Shown here: positions 7,590 through 15,844 of the stretch, one piece after another
How the letters are laid out: every line of letters starts with the position of its first letter
Position numbering within the stretch: position 1 is the stretch's first letter
NCBI RefSeq assembly: GCF_027706725.1
Contig: NZ_JAQFWQ010000006.1
Location: forward strand, 1-64,000
DNA: 64,000 bases
Source of the DNA: Nocardiopsis endophytica
GTDB lineage: Bacteria; Actinomycetota; Actinomycetes; Streptosporangiales; Streptosporangiaceae
Direction of reading: 5' to 3'
Translations under genes and position numbers: made by a program
The notes under the pieces: generated by a model
What the model was told of the DNA's origin: nothing
Databases searched by the model: none
Seen by the model: only the letters and a program-made list of their open reading frames with translations

Positions 7590-9737
7590 ATGTCCACCCC
7601 CTCTTCCTCCGGGCCGGACCGCGACGCCGTGCGCGCGGTGCTGGACCGGGCGCGCGCCGAGGGCCGCACCGCGCTCACCGCCCCCGAGGGCAAGGCGCTG
7701 GCCGACGCCTACGGCATACCGGTGCCGGGCGAGGCGCTCGCGACCTCCGCCGACGAGGCGGTCGCCCGGGCCGTCGAGCTGGGCCTGCCCGTGGTCGCCA
7801 AGATCGTCTCGCCCGACATCCTGCACAAGACCGACGCCGGCGGCGTCGCGGTGGGCCTGGACTCCCCGCGGGCGGTGCAGGAGGCCTACGAGCGCATCGT
7901 CGCCGCGGCGCGCCGCTACGACCCCGCGGCCCGCATCGACGGCGTGCAGATCCAGCGCATGGTGCCCTCGGGGACCGAGGTGCTGATCGGCGCCGCCACC
8001 GACCCCACGTTCGGCAAGATCGCGGTGTTCGGACTGGGCGGGATCCTCGTCGAGGTCCTCAAGGACGCCGCGTTCCGGCTGGCGCCGCTGTCCCGTGCCG
8101 ACGCGCTGGAGCAGATCGGCTCGCTGCGCGCCGCCGAGGTGCTGGACGGGGTGCGCGGCGGCGAGGCGGTGGACCGCGAGGCCCTGGCCGACCTGCTGGT
8201 CTCCCTGTCCGAGCTGGTGACCGACTTCCCGGAGATCGCCGAGGCCGACCTGAACCCGGTGTTCGCCTCGGCGTCCGGCGCGATGGCGGCGGACGTGCGC
8301 TTCGTGCTCGACTTCGATCCGCCGGAGCCGCCGAAGCGCTTCGGCCGCGAGGAGATCCAGTCGGCGATGGAGCGGATGTTCCGCCCCCGCTCGATCGCGG
8401 TGGTGGGCGCCTCCAACGAGGCCGGCAAGATCGGCAACTCGGTGATGCGCAACATCGTCGACGGCGGGTTCGCGGGCGAGGTGTACCCGGTCAACCCCAA
8501 GGCCGACGAGGTCTACGGGCGGCGGGCCTACGCCTCGGTGGGCGACATCCCCGGCGGGATCGACGTCGCGGTGTTCGCCATCCCGGCCCAGTTCGTGGCC
8601 GGGGCGCTGGAGGAGGTCGGCGCCAAGGGAGCGGCGGGCGCCGTGCTGATCCCCTCCGGCTTCGCCGAGACCGGCCGCCAGGACCTGCAGGACGAGGTCC
8701 TGGCGGTCGCGCGGCGGCACGGGGTGCGGCTGCTGGGGCCCAACATCTACGGGTACTACTACACGCCCGAGAAGCTGTCGGCGACCTTCTGCACCCCCTA
8801 CGACGTCGCCGGGGGCACGGCGCTGACCTCGCAGTCCGGCGGCATCGGCATGGCCATCCTGGGCTTCAGCCGCAGCACCGGCACCGGGGTGTCGGCGATC
8901 GTGGGCGTGGGCAACAAGGCCGACATCGACGAGGACGACCTGCTGACGTTCTTCGGGTCCGACGACAACACCCGCGCCGTGGCGATGCACCTGGAGGACC
9001 TCAAGGACGGCCGGGCGTTCGTCGAGGCCGCGCGCGAGGTGGTGCCGCGCAAGCCGGTGGTGGTGCTCAAGGCCGGGCGCACGTCGGCCGGCGCGAAGGC
9101 GGCCGGGTCGCACACCGGGGCGCTCGCCGGGGACGACAAGGTCTACGACGACATCCTGCGGCAGGCGGGGGTGGTGCGCGCGCCGGGCCTGCGGGAGCTG
9201 ATGGAGTACGGCAGGGCGCTGCCGGTGCTCCCGGCGCCCAAGGGCGAGAACGTCGTGATCATCACCGGCGCGGGCGGGTCGGGCGTGCTGCTGTCCGACG
9301 CGGTCGTGGACAACGGGATGTCGCTGTACGAGATCCCGCCCGACCTGGACGAGGCGTTCCGGGCGTTCATCCCGCCGTTCGGCGCGGCGGGCAACCCGGT
9401 CGACATCACCGGCGGGGAGCCGCCGTCCACCTACGAGAAGACGATCCGCCTGGGCCTGGAGGACCCGCGGGTGCACGCGCTGGTGCTGGGCTACTGGCAC
9501 ACCATCGTCACCCCGCCCATGGTCTTCGCCGAGCTGGTGGCCGACGTGGTGCGGGCCGCGCGGGCCGAGGGCATCGACAAGCCGGTCGTGGCCTCGCTGT
9601 CCGGCGACACCGAGGTCGAGGCCGCCAGCACCCACCTGTTCGAGCACGGGGTGGCCGCCTACCCCTACACCACCGAGATGCCGGTACAGGTGCTGGGCGC
9701 CAAGTACCGGTGGGCCCGGGCCGCCGGGCTGCTCTGA
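7590..9737 (+). CDS. ADP-forming acyl-CoA (acetate-CoA ligase family) synthetase
   Basis: The 715-residue single chain has an ATP-grasp domain first (about 20-240, with KIVSPDILHKTDAGG and a C-terminal EADLNPVFA). A CoA-binding Rossmann domain (RPRSIAVVGASNEAGKIG, 266-281) and two succinyl-CoA-ligase-like domains follow, carrying the phospho-acceptor His508 in GSHTGALAGDD. These enzymes interconvert an acyl-CoA plus ADP/Pi and acid plus ATP. This beta-then-alpha order is the reverse of the E. coli PatZ layout. It starts 3 bp after frc. In this operon it may activate oxalate, or recover ATP from formyl-CoA. Both are inferences; the substrate is unknown. Confidence 0.85.
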   Translation: MSTPSSSGPDRDAVRAVLDRARAEGRTALTAPEGKALADAYGIPVPGEALATSADEAVARAVELGLPVVAKIVSPDILHKTDAGGVAVGLDSPRAVQEAYERIVAAARRYDPAARIDGVQIQRMVPSGTEVLIGAATDPTFGKIAVFGLGGILVEVLKDAAFRLAPLSRADALEQIGSLRAAEVLDGVRGGEAVDREALADLLVSLSELVTDFPEIAEADLNPVFASASGAMAADVRFVLDFDPPEPPKRFGREEIQSAMERMFRPRSIAVVGASNEAGKIGNSVMRNIVDGGFAGEVYPVNPKADEVYGRRAYASVGDIPGGIDVAVFAIPAQFVAGALEEVGAKGAAGAVLIPSGFAETGRQDLQDEVLAVARRHGVRLLGPNIYGYYYTPEKLSATFCTPYDVAGGTALTSQSGGIGMAILGFSRSTGTGVSAIVGVGNKADIDEDDLLTFFGSDDNTRAVAMHLEDLKDGRAFVEAAREVVPRKPVVVLKAGRTSAGAKAAGSHTGALAGDDKVYDDILRQAGVVRAPGLRELMEYGRALPVLPAPKGENVVIITGAGGSGVLLSDAVVDNGMSLYEIPPDLDEAFRAFIPPFGAAGNPVDITGGEPPSTYEKTIRLGLEDPRVHALVLGYWHTIVTPPMVFAELVADVVRAARAEGIDKPVVASLSGDTEVEAASTHLFEHGVAAYPYTTEMPVQVLGAKYRWARAAGLL

Positions 9738-9745
9738 CCCCGACC

Positions 9746-9772
9746 CCGGCCGGGCGGGCGCCGCCCGGCCGG
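9746..9772 (+). terminator. Terminator hairpin of the oxalate operon
   Basis: A perfect 12-bp stem, CCGGCCGGGCGG against CCGCCCGGCCGG with loop GCG, lies 9 bp after the ligase stop codon. There is no U-tract, as is usual in such GC-rich genomes. Confidence 0.7.
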
Positions 9773-10232
9773 AGGGGGCGGGCGGGGGCGCGGCTTGACC
9801 GGGCCGCGCCCCGGGGCGCAAGATCCCTCGCATCCGCCCCGGCCGGCACGGGCCGACACCGACGGCACGTCCGACGCCCCGGCCCCGCCGGCCCGCCCCT
9901 GTCCCACCGACACCGACACCGACACGAACCCCAGCCGCCACCGACCACCGGCGACGACCCGCTCCGCCGACGGCGCACCCCGCCGCCGATCCGCGCAGCG
10001 GCCGGTCCCGACACGACCGGCACGCCGTACCAGCCGACACGCACCCAGGGCCGCGGCCCGCCATCCGCGCCCCGGGGCACCGGCCGCGTCCGCCCGCGGC
10101 CCCGCCCGTTCCGACCACTCCGCGTACAGGAGACCGCCACGTACCAGACCAGCGACCAGAGGCGTTCCAAGGGGGCTGATGGGGGCTGTGCATCCCGCCC
10201 GCATCCGCACTGTCGTCCAAGGAGTCGACCCC
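9773..10232. other. 460-bp intergenic space before the Nramp-like gene
   Basis: No gene or oxalate-type operator is seen. The stretch holds a short low-complexity run of GACACC units around 9906-9930 and a GGAG ribosome site just before 10233. An open frame continues upstream from the Nramp-like gene through this space, but its composition and lack of a ribosome site argue against translation. Confidence 0.5.
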
Positions 10233-11729
10233 ATGGATCCTGCCGGTAGAGCACCAGGCGGAGTACCCGAGGACGGCGCCGCGAGCGCCGCCGAACAGCC
10301 GCACGCGCCGCAGACCGAGGCGCCCCACGTCCCCCCGCCCCGTCCGGCCGCCGAGTCGGACGGCCATGGGGGCTCCCCCGACGCCTCCTCCGCGGAGGCC
10401 CCGCCCATCCGCCTGGAGGCCCCCGGCACCGGCCTCCGCGACACCTGGAAGGCGATGGGGCCCGGTATCGCCGCCGCGATGACCGGCATCGGCGCGAGCC
10501 ACATCATGCACGGACCCACCGCGGGCGCCCAGTTCGGCTACGCCCTGCTGTGGGTGATCCCGTTCGCCTACATCATGAAGTACTGCGCCTTCGAGTTCGC
10601 GCACCGCTACACCCTGGTGCGGGGCGAGAGCATCATGGAGGCCTACGAGCGCGTCGGCAAGGGCCGCGGGATGTGGCCGCTGTGGTACCTGGGCGGCCAG
10701 TCGGTGGTCAACACCTTCGGCATCGCGGGGCGGGCCCTGGGCTGCGCGGCGATGCTGTGGGCGGCGTTCCCGATCATGCCGCTGCCGTACTGGGCGGTGC
10801 TGGTGCTGCTGTCCTGTGTCGCCGTGCTGTGGCTCGGCCGCTACCAGGCCCTGGAAGCGGTGGTGAAGGTGGCGATCATCGTCTTCGCCGCCGCGGTGAT
10901 CGTGGCCTTCATCCTGCAGTCGCCGCCGCCCGGGGAGTACCTGGTCCGGCTGGCGCCCGCACTGCCGCCCGCGGGGGCGATGCTGCTGTTCAGCGCCATG
11001 TGGGGGTACTTCCCCACCACCGTCGAGGTGGCGCCCATGCAGTCCAACTGGGCCGTGGACAAGAAGAGCGGCATGGTGCGCGTACGCGAGCTGCGCGCGC
11101 AGGGCCACAGGGTCGAGGTGGCGCCGAACTACCTGCGCAACCACCTCAAGCTGATGCGCCGCGACATGAACATCTCCTACGTCATCTCGGCGCTGACCGG
11201 CATGGCGTTCCTGATCGTCGGCGCGGTGGTGCTGAACCCGCTCGGCGTGGTGCCCGAGTCGCAGGAGATGGGCTCGACCATCGCGAGCATCTACACCGAC
11301 ACCTTCGGCGCGTGGATCTTCCCGGTGATCATCGCCGGCGGCGTGGCGGCGCTGTGGTCCACGGTGTTCACCTACTTCGACGGCCAGGCCCGGGTGTTCG
11401 AGGAGTGCGTCGTGCGGATCCGCCGCGCGTGGGACTCCCCGCGCATCCGCAAGCTGCTCTACCGGGGCTTCCAGGTGATGTGGGTGATCACGGGGACCGC
11501 GATCATCTTCGGCCTGCCCGAGCCGATCCTGGTGGTGCAGATCGCCTCGGTGCTGGCGCTGTTCTTCGCCCCGGTGCTGTACTGGCTGAACATCAGGGCG
11601 CTGAAGGACTTCACCGGTGAGGAGCGCGAGCACCTGCCGTCCCGCTTCCTGCTGGCGTGGGCCTGGATCGGGATGATCGGGCTGGGCGTGGTCAGCCTGT
11701 TCTTCCTGTACACCGAGTACCTGGCCTAG
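10233..11729 (+). CDS. Nramp-fold transporter lacking canonical metal motifs
   Basis: The 498-residue protein has a proline/alanine-rich cytoplasmic N-terminus of about 65 residues, then about eleven membrane segments with the Nramp arrangement (GPGIAAAMTGIGASHIMHGP opening helix 1). The helix-1 DPGN metal motif is replaced by GIGASH, and the helix-6 MPH motif by a FPTTVE-type stretch, so manganese or iron transport is unlikely. It follows the oxalate operon but is separated from it by a terminator and has no copy of the shared operator. It could carry an organic acid, magnesium or another substrate; none can be assigned. ATG 10233 is chosen for its AAGGAG site. Confidence 0.8.
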   Translation: MDPAGRAPGGVPEDGAASAAEQPHAPQTEAPHVPPPRPAAESDGHGGSPDASSAEAPPIRLEAPGTGLRDTWKAMGPGIAAAMTGIGASHIMHGPTAGAQFGYALLWVIPFAYIMKYCAFEFAHRYTLVRGESIMEAYERVGKGRGMWPLWYLGGQSVVNTFGIAGRALGCAAMLWAAFPIMPLPYWAVLVLLSCVAVLWLGRYQALEAVVKVAIIVFAAAVIVAFILQSPPPGEYLVRLAPALPPAGAMLLFSAMWGYFPTTVEVAPMQSNWAVDKKSGMVRVRELRAQGHRVEVAPNYLRNHLKLMRRDMNISYVISALTGMAFLIVGAVVLNPLGVVPESQEMGSTIASIYTDTFGAWIFPVIIAGGVAALWSTVFTYFDGQARVFEECVVRIRRAWDSPRIRKLLYRGFQVMWVITGTAIIFGLPEPILVVQIASVLALFFAPVLYWLNIRALKDFTGEEREHLPSRFLLAWAWIGMIGLGVVSLFFLYTEYLA

Positions 11730-11767
11730 TCCGCGCTCCCCGTCCGCACCGTGACGGGGCCGTCGGC

Positions 11768-11809
11768 GGCCGAGGCGCCCGCCCGGAGACCCGGGCGGGC
11801 GCCTCGGCC
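11768..11809 (+). terminator. Terminator after the Nramp-like gene
   Basis: A perfect 19-bp stem, GGCCGAGGCGCCCGCCCGG and its complement, with an AGAC loop, begins 39 bp after the stop codon. Confidence 0.8.
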
Positions 11810-12031
11810 GTTCGCGGTGCCGGGTCAGTCCCCGGCCAGGCAGTCCTATAACACCGAACGCGACACAGATTCCGAGAGTTCAAAGCAGAGGAGAACCAGG
11901 CGGGCCGACCGTGGACCGTGCCGCCCCGGGGCCCAGTGACGCATGGGCGACATCGGGCGGCGCCCTACCGAGGCGAGAAATTCTGGGAAATCCCCCTCCT
12001 CATCGCGCCCACCCTCCTATTGTCACGGAAC

Positions 12032-12907
12032 GTGCCATCACAACGACACGACGCAGCCAAGGATCTGGCCGCCGACTCCCCCCAGACCATCGCGCGGCTC
12101 GTCCGCATGAAAGCCGACGTCGAGATCCGTCCGGACGCGCCGTTCCGGATGGAGAAGAACGAAGTCAACGACCGGCCGTCAACCGACCTCTTCCCGGACA
12201 TCGTTTTCTCACAGGGGTTTCCCTCGCACCCCTCGGGCATCTTCGTGGTGGAGGTCCAGCACGGGAAGGACGAGGGAAAGCGAAGGCAGATCCCACGCTA
12301 TGCCGCGGCGCTCTGGCTGTTCCACCGGTGCACGACGATCATCGCGGTGTTCAGCCCCGACCAGGCAGCCGCCGACTACTACTCCGAACCCATCGCGACC
12401 GAGCTGCCCGGATACACCTTCCCCCCAGTGGCGATCGGACCGAAGGACATCCCCCTCGTCGAGGACGTCGACACCGCCGCCGCCGACCCGGCCCTGGCGG
12501 CGTTGAGCGTCATGGCGCACGGAACCGCCCCCGGGGTCCTCGAGACCTTCATGGAAGGGCTGACGCGGCTCGAAGCCAGCGACTCCTCAAAGTACTATGA
12601 ATACGCGTACCGCCTCGCGTCACAGCAGGTCAAGAACAACCTGGAGGCCGCAGTGTCATCATCCGCCTGGCCCGTGTACAGCCCCTTCGCCAAGGAGCAC
12701 TTCTCCAAGGGGCGTGAGGAAGGGCGAGAGGAAGGTGTGATCCACGAGCGCGCCTCCGCGATCCTCGACATCCTGCATGCGCGGGGCAAGGCGGTCGACG
12801 ACGGCATCCGCGCCCGTATCACCGCCTGCACCGACGGCGAGAAGCTGAGGACGTGGCTCTTCGCGGCCGCGACCGTCGAAAACGCCGAGGACATCTTCGA
12901 CGCCTGA
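12032..12907 (+). CDS. Rpn/PD-(D/E)XK nuclease-fold family protein
   Basis: The 291-residue protein has a putative nuclease core around STDLFPDIVFS and GIFVVEVQHGKDEGKRRQ, that is D...E-x-Q in the place of the D...(D/E)-x-K motif. A helical region and a charged SKGREEGREEGVIHERA stretch follow, the usual C-terminal signature of the Rpn/YhgA-like family often labelled recombination-promoting nuclease or putative transposase. Such genes occur in many copies in actinomycetes. The GTG at 12032 (VPSQRHDAAKD) gives the family's usual length; an ATG at 11918 would add 38 unlikely residues. No transposon ends are visible. Nuclease activity is not certain because the motif's Lys is replaced by Gln. 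Confidence 0.7.
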   Translation: MPSQRHDAAKDLAADSPQTIARLVRMKADVEIRPDAPFRMEKNEVNDRPSTDLFPDIVFSQGFPSHPSGIFVVEVQHGKDEGKRRQIPRYAAALWLFHRCTTIIAVFSPDQAAADYYSEPIATELPGYTFPPVAIGPKDIPLVEDVDTAAADPALAALSVMAHGTAPGVLETFMEGLTRLEASDSSKYYEYAYRLASQQVKNNLEAAVSSSAWPVYSPFAKEHFSKGREEGREEGVIHERASAILDILHARGKAVDDGIRARITACTDGEKLRTWLFAAATVENAEDIFDA

Positions 12908-12913
12908 CGCCCC

Positions 12914-12954
12914 CGTCGGCGGGCACCCTGGGATCGAGAGGGCGCCCGCCGACG
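12914..12954. terminator. Bidirectional terminator between convergent genes
   Basis: The stem CGTCGGCGGGC / GCCCGCCGACG (11 bp, 19-nt loop) fills the space between the Rpn-type stop and the HhH-GPD stop. Confidence 0.65.
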
Positions 12955-12957
12955 CGT

Positions 12958-13545
12958 TCAGCTCTTCTTCGCCTTGGCCGCGGCCTTCATGGCCTTCTTG
13001 GCTTCGCGGACCTCGTTCAAGGTCTGTTCGTCGACCACGTCCGCTATGGACCGGCGCGCCCCCTCCTCGCCGTAGGGGCCCGCGGCCTGGCGCCACCCCT
13101 CCGGGCGGACGCCCATCTGCTTGCCCAGCAGCGCCAGGAAGATCCGCGCCTTCTGGTCGCCGTAACCCGGCAGGGCCTTCAGCCGCTTGAGGACCTCCTT
13201 GCCGTCCGGGTCGCCCCGGGTCCACACCGCGTCGGCGCGCCCTCCGTACTCCGAGGCGATCACCTCGCACAGCGACTGCACGCGCTTGGCCATCGACCCG
13301 GGGAACCGGTGCACCGCCGGGGTCTGCGAGAACAGCCCGGTGAAGGCGTCGGCGTCGTACCGGGCGATCTCGGCGGCGTCGAGGCGGTCGCGGCCCATCC
13401 GGTCGGCGATCTTCTTCGGTCCGGCGAAGGCGACCTCCATGGCGACCTGTTGATCCAGGAGGGCTCCGATGATCAGCGCCAGCGGGTCCGACGACAGCAG
13501 CGCGTCGGCGCCGGCGTCGCCGGTCAGGTGAAGCTCGTGTTCCAT
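12958..13545 (-). CDS. HhH-GPD base-excision repair family protein
   Basis: The 195-residue protein is helical throughout, with the helix-hairpin-helix segment LKALPGYGDQKARIFLALLG in its C-terminal half. It matches the actinobacterial short HhH-GPD glycosylase-like family by length, by GKQMGVRPEGWR and by the lysine/alanine-rich tail AKKAMKAAAKAKKS. It would recognise and excise damaged bases. The catalytic Asp expected after the hairpin is not obvious, so DNA binding is better supported than glycosylase activity. The ATG at 13545 has AGGAT upstream; the frame continues further upstream without a ribosome site. Confidence 0.8.
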   Translation of the reverse strand: MEHELHLTGDAGADALLSSDPLALIIGALLDQQVAMEVAFAGPKKIADRMGRDRLDAAEIARYDADAFTGLFSQTPAVHRFPGSMAKRVQSLCEVIASEYGGRADAVWTRGDPDGKEVLKRLKALPGYGDQKARIFLALLGKQMGVRPEGWRQAAGPYGEEGARRSIADVVDEQTLNEVREAKKAMKAAAKAKKS

Positions 13546-13761
13546 GGGCCCGATCCTCCCACCGCGCGGACCCCGGCGCCCGCCGTGCCGCGCGGGAGGT
13601 CCGGCGGGCGCGCCGCGGGCGACCGTTCCGTCCCGGCGTGTCGCCGATGCCGCTATTCGGTCCGCCGAAACCCCGGCCCCGCCCGGGCGGCCCGAGGTCC
13701 ACAGTGTCCCGATTCGACCACCGCGCAAGGGGAGCGACGACACACCCCCGACCTCACCCCC

Positions 13762-13790
13762 TTCACAATGCGTAGCTGATTCGCTACTGT
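13762..13790 (+). promoter_or_regulatory. Sigma-70-type promoter of the first small secreted gene
   Basis: A TTCACA (-35) and a TACTGT (-10) are separated by exactly 17 bp, putting transcription start near 13797 and leaving a leader of about 54 nt. Confidence 0.5.
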
Positions 13791-13850
13791 TCGTCGTGAC
13801 CAAAAGGGGGCCGACCGCCCCTGTCCCTGTCTCTCATCTGAGGAGAACCC

Positions 13851-14063
13851 GTGAAGAAGTTCCTCGCGGTCGCGGCCGTCGCGGCCGGCGCCCTGATGGC
13901 CACCGCGCCCGCGGCCTCCGCCGGCGACAGCTACGCGCTGATCAACGGCGACGTGCTGCCCTGCACCGTGGCGCCGTGGAACTGGGAGGGGCCGCTGAAC
14001 ATCCTGTCGCCCAGCGGCGACTACAACGCCTGCCAGAAGATCGGCGTCACCCACGGCGGCTGA
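13851..14063 (+). CDS. Small secreted protein, twin 1
   Basis: The 70-residue precursor has a classic signal peptide (MKKFLAVAAVAAGALMATAP, cleavage probably after ASA) and a mature domain of about 46 residues. That domain has two cysteines spaced 25 apart (C...NAC), a tryptophan-rich centre (APWNWEGPLNIL) and the end KIGVTHGG. A disulfide between the cysteines is likely. Size and two-Cys layout recall chaplin-like surface peptides, but the sequence is not a recognisable chaplin. GTG 13851 follows GAGGAGAACCC. It is the first of two tandem near-copies. Confidence 0.85.
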   Translation: MKKFLAVAAVAAGALMATAPAASAGDSYALINGDVLPCTVAPWNWEGPLNILSPSGDYNACQKIGVTHGG

Positions 14064-14239
14064 CCCTCGCACCGAGGCTTCCTCCGCGCGGTGGACGCTG
14101 CGAGGTGGGACGAGCGCGGAGCCGGAAGCGGCGCACCCCCTTCCGGCTCCGCACTCCGCACCCCGGCCGGGGCCGCCGCGCCGATGACCCTTGTGACCAT
14201 CAACGATCCGCACCACCGGACTCGAACGGAGTGACCACC

Positions 14240-14485
14240 ATGAAGAAGGCCTTCGCGGTCGCCGCCCTGACCGCCGCCGCGTTCGGCGTGGCCGCCCCCG
14301 CCTACGCGGGCGGCTACGGCGACGACAACGGGAGCGGCAACGGCGGCGACAGCTACGCGCTGATCAACGGCGACGTGGCGCCCTGCGCCATCGCGCCCTG
14401 GAACTGGGAGGGGCCGCTGAACATCCTCTCGGTCACCGGCGACTACAACGCCTGCCAGAAGATCGGCGTCACCCACGGCGGCTGA
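14240..14485 (+). CDS. Small secreted protein, twin 2
   Basis: The 81-residue paralog of the preceding gene has a signal peptide ending APAYA, then a Gly/Asp/Asn-rich insert absent from twin 1, then the same 46-residue domain. Only about five of the 46 positions differ from twin 1, and the DNA of the last 45 bp is identical. The ATG at 14240 follows a GGAGTG site. A 176-bp spacer separates the two genes, so each could have its own promoter or they could be co-transcribed. Function is unknown; a structural or extracellular role is suggested by export and the conserved cysteine pair. Confidence 0.85.
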   Translation: MKKAFAVAALTAAAFGVAAPAYAGGYGDDNGSGNGGDSYALINGDVAPCAIAPWNWEGPLNILSVTGDYNACQKIGVTHGG

Positions 14486-14507
14486 ACCGCCCGCGGTGCC
14501 GGCGCAC

Positions 14508-14540
14508 GGAGGGCCGGGGAGCAGCGCTCCCCGGCCCTCC
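14508..14540. terminator. Bidirectional terminator, twin 2 / amidase
   Basis: A perfect 15-bp stem, GGAGGGCCGGGGAGC and its complement with loop AGC, lies between the convergent stop codons at 14485 and 14564. Confidence 0.8.
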
Positions 14541-14563
14541 TCATGCCCGCCGCCCCGTGGCGG

Positions 14564-15664
14564 TCAGGCGTAGCCGCCCTCCAGGCGCGGGCGGACCACC
14601 TCGTCGAACGCGGCCGCGAAGGTGTCGCCCGGGCACTCGGTCGACATCCAGTCGCGGTGGCGCGACACGCCCATCTGCACCGCCGTCTCGCCGTTGACCG
14701 GGTTGGTGTACTCCACCTCGGTGTTGGGCGGCACGCCGGTCAGGTCGCACAGCAGCCGCAGCACCTTCACCAGCGCGTCCACCGCCGCGTCGGTGGGCAT
14801 GGCGTCGGTGAAGTCGCCCATCATGCAGATGCCGATGTTGCCGCTGTTCATCAGGTAGACGTGCCCCGCGGTCACCGACTCGGCCGACCCCGGCGAGGGC
14901 AACTCTGCGAAGACCGGCAGGCCGTCCTCGCCCGAGTAGCGCCCCTCGTAGACCCGGCCGTCGGGGTCGATCAGCAGGTGGTAGCCGATGTCGCCCCAGT
15001 CCTGCGTGACCGCGTGGTAGTAGTAGATGCCGCGCACGTCGGCGGCGTAGTCGCCGCTCAGCTCGGTCGCCGTGTGGTGCACGGTGATCGTCTGCACCGG
15101 GTAGTACGCGGTGGGCCACGACTCCTGGCCGGACTCGTCGAAGCGCAGCGACTCGTCCGCGCCCCAGCCCGCCCGGGTCAGGTAGGTCAGGTCCCCGGCC
15201 CCGGACGCGCCCATGTCGCTGCGGAGCCCGCCGCTGCGGCGGCCCCCGATGCGCACCTGCGGCCCGTCGGTGACGTTCAGTGCCGTGCTGCGGGCGGCAC
15301 CGCCCTCGCACCGGACCTCGTACCCGGTGCAGCCCCGCGGCGCCGCCGCCAGCGCGGCGGTCGCGGGCCTGTCGTCTCGCCCGCCGTCGATGTGCACCCG
15401 GCGCCAGGGGGTCATGCCCTCGCCGGTCGCGAACCGCACCTCGGCGGTGCCGCCCGACTCCGGCTCCACCGCCACGTAGTCGACGCCGATGCCGGGGCGC
15501 ACCGTTCCCCGTCCCGCCGGGGCGGCCTCCTCCAGCACCCGGGGCACGCCGTCGGCCCCGGTGTCCGCGGGCGCCTGCCGCTCCTGGGCCTGCGCCGTAC
15601 CGCCGGCCGCCGCGGCCAGGGCCGCGCCGCCGACGCCCGCCTTGACGAACTCACGCCGTCTCAC
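14564..15664 (-). CDS. Tat-exported N-acetylmuramoyl-L-alanine amidase (PGRP type)
   Basis: The 366-residue protein starts with a twin-arginine signal (MRRREFVKAGVGGAALAAAA). After a beta-rich region of about 150 residues comes an Amidase_2/PGRP domain with the expected zinc and catalytic residues: TVHHTATE (His), DIGYHLLIDPDGRVYEG (Tyr) and HRDWMSTECPGD (His and Cys). It would cut the bond between MurNAc and the stem peptide outside the membrane. The layout matches the peptidoglycan-recognition-like amidases common in Streptomyces and relatives. The gene is transcribed alone, divergent from the hydrolase gene. Confidence 0.92.
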   Translation of the reverse strand: MRRREFVKAGVGGAALAAAAGGTAQAQERQAPADTGADGVPRVLEEAAPAGRGTVRPGIGVDYVAVEPESGGTAEVRFATGEGMTPWRRVHIDGGRDDRPATAALAAAPRGCTGYEVRCEGGAARSTALNVTDGPQVRIGGRRSGGLRSDMGASGAGDLTYLTRAGWGADESLRFDESGQESWPTAYYPVQTITVHHTATELSGDYAADVRGIYYYHAVTQDWGDIGYHLLIDPDGRVYEGRYSGEDGLPVFAELPSPGSAESVTAGHVYLMNSGNIGICMMGDFTDAMPTDAAVDALVKVLRLLCDLTGVPPNTEVEYTNPVNGETAVQMGVSRHRDWMSTECPGDTFAAAFDEVVRPRLEGGYA

Positions 15665-15844
15665 CTGGTTCTCCGTCCGTGTGGGGAATGCGCGGGGATC
15701 CCGCGGCGGGGCCGCGGAACGCGCTTACCCTACAAGCGGGGCCCCTGTGGCGGGAGGGGTCGGCGCACACGGCCCCTTGACGGGGAGGTCGCAGCGGGTA
15801 AGGCTCCTGGCGTCGGCGCCGCGCGTTCGAGGAGGCACGCGAAG

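Noticed and set aside
6267..11633. A 1788-codon open frame on the minus strand opposite oxc, frc, the CoA ligase and the Nramp-like gene
   Set aside because: It is the antisense shadow of well-supported plus-strand genes in very GC-rich DNA: His/Gly/Arg/Val-biased, no domain, no ribosome site.
12032..12907. Insertion sequence around the Rpn-type gene
   Set aside because: The family is often called transposase-like, but no terminal inverted repeats, target duplications or DDE motif are visible.
13851..14485. Chaplin or rodlin genes
   Set aside because: Size and cysteine pair are similar, but the chaplin sequence pattern is not present, so only a neutral name is given.
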